Assembly: GCA_007375535.1 (NCBI GenBank)
Contig: VMEM01000001.1
Location: forward strand, 1 to 39,461
Direction: 5' to 3'
DNA length: 39,461 nucleotides
Source of the DNA: Parcubacteria group bacterium LiPW_41
Lineage (GTDB): Bacteria; Patescibacteriota; Minisyncoccia; UBA6257; GWB1-50-10
A model generated the notes under the pieces. That model worked only from the letters and a program-made list of their open reading frames with translations, did not search any database and was not told the DNA's origin. Each line of letters begins with the position of its first letter. Within the stretch, counting starts at the first letter, position 1. This document shows positions 22,659-31,100 of the stretch, piece by piece. A program made the position numbers and the translations under genes.

Positions 22659-24383
22659 TTATGTTGTTTCTTTCAATACCTCTTCAATTCCAATTTTTCC
22701 TTCTAAGACTTTTATTATTCCATCTTGTCGCAATGTTACAATACCCTGCCGCCTCGCCTCATCCCACAATGCACCAGATGTGAATCCTTTGCTTATTATA
22801 TCTCCAAGCTCTCGAGTCATTCGGAAAATCTCATACAATGCGATTCTTCCTGTTGTCCCCTTTCCCTTACACTTCTTACACTCTCTATCGTTGCCGTTTC
22901 TAAAAATGGTATATGGCTTTGAAAATGAAACCTCATCTCTAGCTTCTTTTGGTAATAACTCAAGGTTTTCATCAATAAGCTTTTCCATTTCTTTATCAGC
23001 TTTTTCTGAAATCCTACAATCAGGACACAAACGAAGAACCAAACGCTGTGCAACCATAAGATTTAATGCAGAAGAAAGGAGAAACGGTTGAACACCAAGA
23101 TCAATTAAACGTGGAATAACACCAAGTGAATTATTAGTGTGAATTGTAGAAAGCATTACATGTCCCGTAAGTGCAGCATTTACTGCAAGACCAGACGTCT
23201 CAGAGTCTCGAATTTCTCCAACCATGATAACATCAGGATCTTGACGGAGAATCTGACGAAGACCAGAAGCAAATGTATATCCAATTTCTGGACGAACTTG
23301 AGATTGATTTATTCCTTCCATAAAGTATTCAACTGGATCTTCGAGTGTCACAATGTTTACCGACTCACGATTAAGACGAGAAAGCACCGCATACAGCGTT
23401 GTTGATTTTCCTGATCCTGTTGGACCACTGATAAGAATCATTCCATATGGTCTTGCAAGAGCCTCTTCAAATATCTTTGCGTTGTATCCACCAATCCCTA
23501 ATTGATCAAGGCCACGAAGCCCTGTTTTTGGATCAAGCACGCGAATCGCAATTTTTTCACCTCCTGGAGTTGGAAATGTTGCAACACGATAGTCAATTTC
23601 TCTTCCTAAAAAGTTTGTTCTGAATCTTCCGTCTTGTGGAACGCGAGTTTCATCAAGTTTCAAACGCGAAAGAACTTTCACACGAGAAGTTATTGGTTGA
23701 ATGAGTGTTGGAGGAAGTGAAATTGCTTCAACAAGTGCACCATCAAGACGAAAGCGAATACGCAAACTTCTTCGTTGCGGCTCAATATGAACATCAGACG
23801 CACCAATTTCAACTGCTTGACGGAGTGTTGATGCAACAATTTTTATAATTGGCGCCTCTTCTCCTTTCCCTGATTCTTCTAGATCAATTGCAGAATTTTC
23901 TGATTTCAAATCTCCCATTTCAATCAATGCCGCCTCAATTTCTTTCTTAAATGGAGAATATCGCGTGAGTAATGCCCCAATATCACTTAACGTTACAAGA
24001 TAAACGCCCAAACTCACTCCTTGTTGTTTTGCGATAAATTTTAGTGCGTCTTGTGCTTTTATGTTATTTGGATGAAACATTCCAACAACAAGCATATTTG
24101 GAGTTCGTTCAATAGGGATAACTCGATAAGTGAGCACCATATCTCGAGAAATAATACTAAAGAGTTTCTCATCAACAGAGTTCACGTCTACCTTTCTATA
24201 TGGCGCTTTCAACAACTCACTTTTTATTTTTACTACATCTTCTTCTTTCGCGAGCTTTTTCTCATATAAAATTTCCTCTGCACTTCCACCAGAAAGTGCC
24301 GCCTCTTGTATGACTTTTTCTCCAGGAATTTTTTGAATAACTCCACGTTTTATGAGTTCTTCTATGAGTTGCTGATCTAACAT
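22659..24383 (-). CDS. pilB: Type IV pilus extension ATPase
   Basis: 574 residues. N-terminal T2SSE_N-like domain (LIEELIKRGVIQKIPGEKVI to about residue 150), a linker, then the motor: ASDVHIEPQRRSLRIRFRLD, Walker A ISGPTGSGKSTTLYA, Asp box TLEDPVEYF, Walker B VIMVGEIRDSETSGLA, His box LTGHVMLSTIHTNNS, and the zinc tetracysteine CPDC ... CKKCKGKGTTGR. It powers pilus extension. The TATAAT at 24390-24395 places transcription start exactly on the ATG. Confidence 0.95.
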   Translation of the reverse strand: MLDQQLIEELIKRGVIQKIPGEKVIQEAALSGGSAEEILYEKKLAKEEDVVKIKSELLKAPYRKVDVNSVDEKLFSIISRDMVLTYRVIPIERTPNMLVVGMFHPNNIKAQDALKFIAKQQGVSLGVYLVTLSDIGALLTRYSPFKKEIEAALIEMGDLKSENSAIDLEESGKGEEAPIIKIVASTLRQAVEIGASDVHIEPQRRSLRIRFRLDGALVEAISLPPTLIQPITSRVKVLSRLKLDETRVPQDGRFRTNFLGREIDYRVATFPTPGGEKIAIRVLDPKTGLRGLDQLGIGGYNAKIFEEALARPYGMILISGPTGSGKSTTLYAVLSRLNRESVNIVTLEDPVEYFMEGINQSQVRPEIGYTFASGLRQILRQDPDVIMVGEIRDSETSGLAVNAALTGHVMLSTIHTNNSLGVIPRLIDLGVQPFLLSSALNLMVAQRLVLRLCPDCRISEKADKEMEKLIDENLELLPKEARDEVSFSKPYTIFRNGNDRECKKCKGKGTTGRIALYEIFRMTRELGDIISKGFTSGALWDEARRQGIVTLRQDGIIKVLEGKIGIEEVLKETT

Positions 24384-24389
24384 ACTTTT

Positions 24390-24395
24390 ATTATA
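24390..24395 (-). promoter_or_regulatory. -10 box of a leaderless promoter (pilB)
   Basis: TATAAT on the minus strand; predicted start 24383, the A of the ATG. Confidence 0.7.
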
Positions 24396-24400
24396 TCACT

Positions 24401-24443
24401 CAAACAACACCGCTAGTAGATATACGAGCGGTGTTGTTTTTTG
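24401..24443. terminator. Hairpin terminator between the pilP-like gene and pilB
   Basis: CAAACAACACCGCT paired with AGCGGTGTTGTTTTTTG around a 12-nt loop. Another member of the CCGCTAGT hairpin family, with a loosened loop. Confidence 0.75.
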
Positions 24444-24445
24444 TT

Positions 24446-24739
24446 TTATAATTGTTGAAATGGATTTTGTCTTCCTAGTTGTGGCGTATTAATTTTTTGT
24501 TCTTCTCCTTTTTTGTAGAACTTATTTAATTGCTCAACTAACTTTGTATAATCGGGCTTAATTTGTGAAAGCACCTCAACTTGCTTCTGATCTGGTGAAA
24601 CAGTTAATTCTTCTATTACTTGTGGATTTTTGAAAAATAAATAATACGCACTCACAAATAAGATAATCACAAAAATTCCGACTCCTCCTATAAGAACCCA
24701 GTTTTTCGGCTTATTCTCCTGTTCAATCATTATTGCCAT
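24446..24739 (-). CDS. Small PilP-like pilus alignment protein
   Basis: 97 residues: short cytoplasmic N-terminus, one membrane helix (WVLIGGVGIFVIILFVSAYYLFF), a short charged outer part and the C-terminal GRQNPFQQL. Position directly behind pilM-pilN-pilO and the R-x-x-PF ending recall PilP/GspC proteins (GRRDPF), although the homology-region domain is missing, which makes sense in a cell with no secretin. An internal ATG at 24730 is an alternative start. It starts 2 nt past the pilO stop. Confidence 0.6.
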   Translation of the reverse strand: MAIMIEQENKPKNWVLIGGVGIFVIILFVSAYYLFFKNPQVIEELTVSPDQKQVEVLSQIKPDYTKLVEQLNKFYKKGEEQKINTPQLGRQNPFQQL

Positions 24740-24741
24740 AA

Positions 24742-25311
24742 TTATTCTTCTTGATAATACATTTGTGCGACTAATTGAAGTGTGAACTGCGTTGAACCAC
24801 TTCCCATCTCTGATGCGGTTGAAAGCTCAAAATTATTAATGTTAGTTACGCGAACATTTGTTTCAAGAGCACGCAAAAAGTCACGAATAGACTCATAAGG
24901 TCCTGAAACAGAGAAATTGAGATCGAGCTTCCCCAATCGCTTCGCAAGAATTTGCTTGTTTGCCTCTGCTGCTGTTGCCTTAATAGTGAGGGCATCAATG
25001 GTTACTTTATTCGAACGAATGACTGATTCAACTTGATGAAGTGCTTGAGTCATATTTGGACCGACAGGTAATGCCTGTGAAATTGCCTCACGAACTTTTG
25101 TAGCATTTTTCATTTCAACAAAAGCCTTGTTTACCTGTTCTGTCGCATTTTTTTGATTATTAAAAAGATTTTCTGCAACGCTTATCTCAGCGCGCTTCTT
25201 TTCAATTTCGGTATATGTTGGTCGAATAAGTGACCCATACACAACAAGCACACCAATTAAAAATATTGCTGCAATTCCTATACTTAATACTCGTTTTGAT
25301 GATGCTCTCAT
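24742..25311 (-). CDS. pilO: PilO-like pilus assembly protein
   Basis: 189 residues: membrane helix near the N-terminus (VLSIGIAAIFLIGVLVVYGSLI), coiled coil (YTEIEKKRAEISVAENLFNN), and a ferredoxin-like domain (LPVGPNMTQALHQVESVIRS, FSVSGPYESIRDFLRALE). It forms the alignment complex with PilN and the cytoplasmic PilM. Starts 3 nt after the pilN stop. Confidence 0.85.
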   Translation of the reverse strand: MRASSKRVLSIGIAAIFLIGVLVVYGSLIRPTYTEIEKKRAEISVAENLFNNQKNATEQVNKAFVEMKNATKVREAISQALPVGPNMTQALHQVESVIRSNKVTIDALTIKATAAEANKQILAKRLGKLDLNFSVSGPYESIRDFLRALETNVRVTNINNFELSTASEMGSGSTQFTLQLVAQMYYQEE

Positions 25312-25314
25312 AAT

Positions 25315-25878
25315 TTATAATGCTGGTGTTACAAAGAAATTATCTCTAAATACAAACTCAATCTCAAAACTGACTTTATTTGCCTCTTTGAAACGCATTT
25401 GTGTCAATACTGCACTTTTTAATTCTGGAGCAGAATCAAACACAGAAAGTTGTTGAACTAATGCTTCAGACGTCGCCGCAACGCCTTGGATCTTTAACGA
25501 TCCCCCATCTGCGGCATATGACGCATTTGTGTAATATACATTTGTTGCAGTTTTCTCTTCTAAAAATTTAAAAATATTTCCAGAAAATTGATGTCTATCA
25601 AGAACCTTCTTTAAATTTAACGTCTGGGAATAAAAATTTACATATTTTGTCTGGTCGTCTGGATTTATTTTTTTTGCAAGAGCTGTTATTTCTGTCTTCA
25701 AAGTTTCTTGTCTCTTGTTGAGATATGATGCATATCCAAACTTCACACCAGCAAAAATGAATAATGAAAAAATAAACAAAACAATGGAAAACACCATAAG
25801 TTTCCAAGGAAGCCCAACTGAGGGGGTGTCAACAATGAACTGATCCGCGAGCGCAGTTTGTGGATCTCTTTGTTCCAT
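25315..25878 (-). CDS. pilN: PilN-like pilus assembly protein
   Basis: 187 residues: cytoplasmic N-terminal stretch with the kind of motif that docks on PilM (PQTALADQFIVDTPSVGLPW), membrane helix (MVFSIVLFIFSLFIFAGVKF), then a coiled coil and a small alpha/beta domain. pilM lies upstream but is separated by a 345-bp repeat array, so pilN seems to start its own transcript: a TATAAT at 25886-25891, made partly of repeat sequence (GCTATAAT), predicts transcription from 25879, 1 nt before the ATG. Confidence 0.82.
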   Translation of the reverse strand: MEQRDPQTALADQFIVDTPSVGLPWKLMVFSIVLFIFSLFIFAGVKFGYASYLNKRQETLKTEITALAKKINPDDQTKYVNFYSQTLNLKKVLDRHQFSGNIFKFLEEKTATNVYYTNASYAADGGSLKIQGVAATSEALVQQLSVFDSAPELKSAVLTQMRFKEANKVSFEIEFVFRDNFFVTPAL

Positions 25879-25885
25879 TAGTATT

Positions 25886-25891
25886 ATTATA
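25886..25891 (-). promoter_or_regulatory. Extended -10 box of a leaderless promoter (pilN), supplied by a repeat end
   Basis: On the minus strand TTTGCTATAAT gives a TGn-extended -10; the TTTGCTATA part is the end of repeat unit U1. Predicted start 25879, ATG at 25878. Confidence 0.7.
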
Positions 25892-26222
25892 GCAAACGCA
25901 GCGAGAGAAATGGAAATGTCTTCATTTCTATTTCCGAAGCAAGTGCAGCTAAAAGCAAAGCTTTATAACAAATGGAATGAGGAAATGGACACTATGTGTA
26001 CATTTCCGAATGAAATGCGGTTACAAGCGAAGCTTTATAGCAAACGCAGCGAGAGAAATGGAAATGTCTTCATTTCTATTTCCGAAGCAAGTGCAGCTAA
26101 AAGCAAAGCTTTATAGCAAACGTAATGAGGAATATGCAGACGAAGTATGTATATTCCGAATGAGTGTAGCTGCACGAAGTGCTATAACAAATGGAATGAG
26201 GAAATGGACACTATCTACACCT
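25888..26222 (-). repeat. Tandem array of palindromic repeat units U1-U5
   Basis: This 345-bp gene-free stretch holds four whole units and one broken one: 25888-25963, 25964-26035, 26036-26111, 26112-26182 and 26183 to about 26220, each starting TATAGC or TATAAC. A unit reads (plus strand) TATAGCAAACGCAGCGAG, a hairpin of varying sequence (for example GGAAATG...CATTTCC or GGAATATGCA...TGTATATTCC), then CGAAGCAAGTGCAGCTGCA and CGAAGTGCTATA. U1 and U3 are almost identical, 148 bp apart, so a two-unit block was duplicated. U5 repeats the start of U2 and breaks off at the 3' end of pilM. Open frames across the array are artefacts. Confidence 0.85.
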
Positions 26223-26223
26223 T

Positions 26224-27324
26224 CTACACAAAGAATCGTAATGCAAGCCCAGAAGCAGATGCAAAAGTTCTCCCAACTTGTTTTCGAATCGGCTCAATTT
26301 CCGCAGGCAAAACAAAGTGTCGCAACGAATCTGTTGTTTTTACTAAAAGTCCTGTCGCATCTTTTACATATTGATCAATCCCCGCTAGATTGGCACCACC
26401 ACCAACGAGAACTATTTCTGAAACCTTCTTTTTACTTGTTCTCTCAAACTCATTTCTTACCCTTACGCACTCATTAAAAATAACATCGAGAAACGGGTAA
26501 AGCGCCTGCGAAATTTCATACTCTCCCCCAGAACCAAGAAGTCCTTTATGTTTTTTTAACTCTTCTGCACGAAGTGGGGAAATGCTTAACGAGCGAGCAA
26601 GCGACTTCGTGAGCGAGGACCCCCCCGAATCAACTTGAGTGGAACGCTTAGAAATTCCACCTTCAATAATATAAATTCCAGTTGATTCTCCACCTATATC
26701 AACAACTTGAACAATCGGATCTGTCGGAGACAAGAGCGACCGAATGAGGGACTGATGTTCCACTTCTAGTGCTCGCAATGTAATCCCAACACTTTCAAAT
26801 ATTTTCTTTGTCGTATTAATAACCGTAAGCGGTACAGCAACAATAAGATATCGGGACATATCCTGTCCCCTTTCATTTTGAAATGAGTCCATTTTCAACC
26901 ACTCGATGTTCACCTGATCCATTGGAAGTGGAACATATTGTTTCACTTGAAATTTTAATGCCGCCGCAGCTTCGTTTGGTGGAAGTGTTGGCATATCAAT
27001 TGTTACAAAAAATGCATTATAAACAGGAATCGACACAATAGCATTTTTTGTTTTTGGATTCACCTCTTTTAATAATTTTGAAAGCAACTGTGAAATATCT
27101 CGTTCTGATATCTTCAGTGCACTTGTTTGAATTGCTGCATTTCCCCTACTTAAATAATCTTTCGTTTCGAGTAATCCATAGTTTTCAAGCGCCAAAGAAT
27201 CTCCCCGTTTTCCCACCTCAACAAGTTTTATTGAAGTAGTCCCAATATCAATACCAAGAACTCGCGCTGAAGAAAGCGAGTTTTTTACATCAGAGAAAAA
27301 AGATTTTATCCAAAAGTCAATCAC
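26224..27324 (-). CDS. pilM: PilM, actin-like pilus assembly ATPase
   Basis: 366 residues: VLGIDIGTTSIKLVE (phosphate 1), IDMPTLPPNEAAAALKFQ, VVDIGGESTGIYIIEGG (phosphate 2), and IVLVGGGANLAGIDQYVK (adenosine motif), as in PilM/FtsA relatives. It sits on the cytoplasmic side, binding the PilN tail. The start is a GTG at 27324: the TAAAAT box at 27332-27337 predicts transcription from 27325. Longer frames reaching 27384 run into the comF promoter. Its last codons meet the repeat array. Confidence 0.88.
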   Translation of the reverse strand: MIDFWIKSFFSDVKNSLSSARVLGIDIGTTSIKLVEVGKRGDSLALENYGLLETKDYLSRGNAAIQTSALKISERDISQLLSKLLKEVNPKTKNAIVSIPVYNAFFVTIDMPTLPPNEAAAALKFQVKQYVPLPMDQVNIEWLKMDSFQNERGQDMSRYLIVAVPLTVINTTKKIFESVGITLRALEVEHQSLIRSLLSPTDPIVQVVDIGGESTGIYIIEGGISKRSTQVDSGGSSLTKSLARSLSISPLRAEELKKHKGLLGSGGEYEISQALYPFLDVIFNECVRVRNEFERTSKKKVSEIVLVGGGANLAGIDQYVKDATGLLVKTTDSLRHFVLPAEIEPIRKQVGRTFASASGLALRFFV

Positions 27325-27331
27325 TGTGCTT

Positions 27332-27366
27332 ATTTTACCATACTTTTTTGAGTATTGAGATACAAT
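27332..27366. promoter_or_regulatory. Divergent leaderless promoter pair (pilM / comF)
   Basis: Minus strand: TAAAAT (27332-27337) predicts start 27325, next to GTG at 27324. Plus strand: TACAAT (27361-27366) predicts start 27373, the G of the comF GTG. Only 48 bp separate the two start codons, so the polymerase footprints overlap. Confidence 0.6.
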
Positions 27367-27372
27367 AAATAT

Positions 27373-28089
27373 GTGACACCACACCCAAGTGAAATACTCA
27401 AAAGTTCGTTGTTTCCTCCACGATGTGTAATTTGTAATATAGCAACGAACAATGAAAAATATGAAGCAATCTGTGATTCATGCATAAGGGGATACACTCC
27501 GCTTTCTGGATTTTCCTGTCCTGAATGTGGGAAAAGAATTCCAACACTTCATTCAATCTGTCACCGGACAAATTTTCTCCTCTGTGCATCACAACTATAT
27601 TCAAATCGTCCTACAGAAATACTTATTCAACATCTAAAATTCCTTTATATAAGATCAGCAGCAATTCCCGTCGCACATATGATGTTACAGACACTAAACA
27701 GTGTCATACAGGAAATCCCATTCGATCTTTCAAAAACTTTACTCACACCAATTCCCCTTGCTTCACGTAGAGAGCGAGAACGCGGATTCAATCAATCGGC
27801 GCTTCTCGCAAAAGAGATTCATTCGTGTATTCCACAACTTATCTATGCACCAAAAATACTAAAACGAATTAAATATGAGTTGCCCCAAACAAAAACACAT
27901 ACACAAAAGGAGCGTAACATAAATTTAAATAATGCCTTTTCTGCAGATATACCAACTACAATACAAGGACTTCCAATAATACTCATAGATGATGTTTATA
28001 CAACAGGAGCAACAATAAAAAATGCAGTAAAAAAATTAAAAGAAAAAGGAGCAGGAAAAATTATTGTTCTCGTTGGAGCGCGCACATAA
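27373..28089 (+). CDS. comF: ComF-like phosphoribosyltransferase-fold protein
   Basis: 238 residues. N-terminal zinc-finger region with Cys pairs (PPRCVICN, CDSCIRG, CPECGKR), then LIPIPL-type LLTPIPLASRRERERGFNQS and the PRPP-binding loop ILIDDVYTTGATIKN. ComF is needed for natural transformation in several bacteria, at the step of taking single-stranded DNA into the cytoplasm. Here it stands divergent from pilM inside the pilus region. The frame is open from a TTG at 27355, but I use the GTG at 27373, where the promoter places the mRNA 5' end. Confidence 0.87.
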   Translation: MTPHPSEILKSSLFPPRCVICNIATNNEKYEAICDSCIRGYTPLSGFSCPECGKRIPTLHSICHRTNFLLCASQLYSNRPTEILIQHLKFLYIRSAAIPVAHMMLQTLNSVIQEIPFDLSKTLLTPIPLASRRERERGFNQSALLAKEIHSCIPQLIYAPKILKRIKYELPQTKTHTQKERNINLNNAFSADIPTTIQGLPIILIDDVYTTGATIKNAVKKLKEKGAGKIIVLVGART

Positions 28090-28094
28090 AAACA

Positions 28095-28116
28095 CCGCCA
28101 GTCCATAGACTGGCGG
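28095..28116 (-). terminator. Hairpin terminator for the Fn3 protein gene
   Basis: CCGCCAGTC-CATA-GACTGGCGG. Reading on the minus strand it is followed by GTGTTTTTAT; the plus side has no T-run. Variant of the shared palindrome: the CT/AG of the 5281 copy is CC/GG here. Confidence 0.7.
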
Positions 28117-28155
28117 AATTCCTAAACCCAAGTTGCTAATAACTGACCCCTTTCT

Positions 28156-31100
28156 TTATTGTTCCTCTGTTGTCTGCCTCTTTCGTCCCACATTTATACA
28201 ATCACTATTTTCTTTGCATTGTTTTTCAGAAGACTCTTTTTTGGTAAGCCCGAGAATATCCGGCCCAACCCACTTCGTAAGCGAAAAGTCACAATAACTG
28301 TTTCGAACACAAACAGGAGATTTTTCAGTGGTATTTACAGCAGTATTTGGAAGTGTCTTTCCCGATCCATCAGCCATTGACCACTTTATTTTTGTTGGAT
28401 CACTTGGATTCTTTAAACCCACACGATAATAATATACTGTGTCTGGCTCTAACTTGTCATCTTTAAACGACGGCTGAGTTACTGGATTTACATTTGCAAT
28501 CACAAAATAATCTTCATTTGCATTATACGCAGCACCCGCAGAGAATATTCCCCCAATCATGTTTTTGATTTCTGAGGCAAATGAAGCAATCGCATCATAC
28601 ACACTCGCAGTAAATGAGCTCACCGGCGATGATTTTTTACTCGTTCCATCCCCTACAAGTAATTTACTTATTTTTACACGCAGACTCTCAACAACTGATT
28701 TTTGATCTCCAAATTGAGATAATTTGATTCCTCCAAGATGTGCACTTGAACTTGATGATGAAGCGGTTGTAGTAGTGAACCGTGCTTGAGCAGACATGTC
28801 AGATTGAAGATATCCAACATTCGGAGATCCAACCCACGTACTGAAATTACAAGTAGACAATTTGTCTTTATATCCAGCAGTGAGACTACTTCCTTTTTGA
28901 TATGCGCCACCAGAATATTGCACAGGACACGCCGTTCCACCACTAACTGTAGGGGTCGCACAAACACTCGGGGAAACACTCACATCATAATCGAAACAAT
29001 ATTTCCCAAAATTTGCTATAGCCGAGAGACTATTTTGGTTTATAGTAACTGTGCACGTGTCACTTGTACCACTACACGATCCACTCCAGTTTGTGAAATA
29101 ACAGGCGTTAGTATCATCTGAATGGTCTACAACTATTTGTGTATCACGTTGATATGCGCCACCAGTATGCGGAGATTGACAAGCTGTATATGATTTAATA
29201 CTGACGCTTCCACATCCGTCACCTCCAACATCAGCAGTAAAGTTATAACACCACTTCAAAAATTCTGCATTTGCATATATTTTTCCGAGTCTTGGCGTGT
29301 TACATGGATTTTGTGTTGTACATCCCGAAACACCATTCCACGTATTAAAGAACGCATTCTTTTCGCTGGTAGTGTCGGGTGGCATATAATTCCATTCAAT
29401 TTGTGCTTGTTCCTCCGGCTCGTAATCTGCAATAACCTTTCCCGTCCTCGTATTCAAATTTTTCAAATTTTCAGTAACATATCCAAAACCTGCCCCATCA
29501 CCATCAACACCAATAATCACACGATACGCAGTTCGCACCTCAACCGATGGTGCCTCATCTATCGAAATTACACGAACAAACTTTCCAGTTATTGGATCGG
29601 TGGTTTCATAATAAGGAACAATTTTGTATGTATATATTTCTCCCGCTTCTAATGTGTTATCCTCCCAACTTAATGTACCACCTCTCGTCGAGGAGCCCCC
29701 AAATTTAACAACATCAGGATTCAACGTTGTGGTTGCTAAATCAATATTTTCAAATGAAATGGCGTTACCTCTTTTAACCGCGGTAAGTCCGTTACGTTGA
29801 ATAATAGTCCCTGTTTCGCGCACCGAATCATCGGTCCATGTTAAGGTTGTTTTGTATGGCGAATAATCATAATTCCAATGGTTCGATGCAAGTGTTTTCA
29901 CAGGTCTTGTCGATGTTGCCTTTATGACTGGCAATGGCGGCGTTGTAGTCGCGACAAGTTTCCCATCAGTTGATGAGGCATTAAATAGTGAACACGCTGG
30001 TTTTGGACGATATTGATCATTCACACTACACTCGGACCCAAGACACTCTGTATATTTTGGAACAATTGATGAACATGCACGAATTCGATAAAAGAATGTT
30101 GTTCCCTCTCCCTCACGTCCCACGTTATCACTGAGATAAACAGAAGATGTAACACCAGTAAATTTCTTTGGATTTGTTGAAGTAACTACTACCGGTCGAG
30201 TATTGTGAAATGTCCTATTTGCAACACATGCTGGATCTCCTTTTGCTGCGTCCGTCGAACACCCTGGATATATTTCGCTTGCCTTATCTTCATTTCTAAA
30301 TCGATTCACTGTCGAACTACTTCTCTCAAGCCAAATATCAAATGGAGTACTCGTAGTAATATTTTTCCATGTAAGTGGGATGGTTTGTGAAGTAACTTTT
30401 GCTTGTGTAGTTGTAACACCAAACTGTGTTGTTGTTGCGGGGGTAAGTTTTATTCGCTCAACTTGGAACGTGTAGTTTGTGCTTGACGTTGCGTTGTCTT
30501 TCCAATTCAAAAGCAACGTAGTGAGATTTTGCGCATATACTCTAAGTCGTGATGGATTTTCAGCAACTGGAGCATCAGGCTTACACCCAGAAGTGTACAT
30601 ATAGTACACCTTGCTTGGCGTTGGATATCCTGCAGAAAGACGATAGTAGTAAGATGTAGATGTTGAAAGTGAATTATGCGTGTACACACCACTTCCAATA
30701 CTTGGATTCTTTATCGACTTCCAAGGACCGCCAGGAGATGTTGTTGTTGAATATTCCAAGATCAACATATGGTTTGCATATGTTCCATAATTTGGATCAC
30801 TCCACTCCTTAATCCACTCCACATTGATCGAGCCCTTGTCTGGTGTGCAATAAAATTGATATGGATTTTTTGTTATTGAAAGCGTAGTGCTCGCTTTTTC
30901 TGTAGTCGAAGAAGCAAAAACAATTGCGGTCCCCACATCAGTCATATCAGGAGCGGTGAATGTCGTCGTTGCAATATTCGAATCTGGAGAAACCGTCCCA
31001 AGAGTTGTGGACCAACTTACATTCTGACCAGGAACAACCCATAGTGTTACTCTTTCACGTGGTGCATAACTGATTGCATCTGGAGATTTCTTTATGGAAA

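Noticed and set aside
25888-26222. CRISPR array
   Set aside because: Units vary inside a hairpin, are directly abutting without unique spacers of constant length, and there are no cas genes.
25910-26477. Plus-strand open frames across the repeat array into antisense pilM
   Set aside because: Repetitive translation caused by the tandem units; the pilM frame on the other strand is certain.
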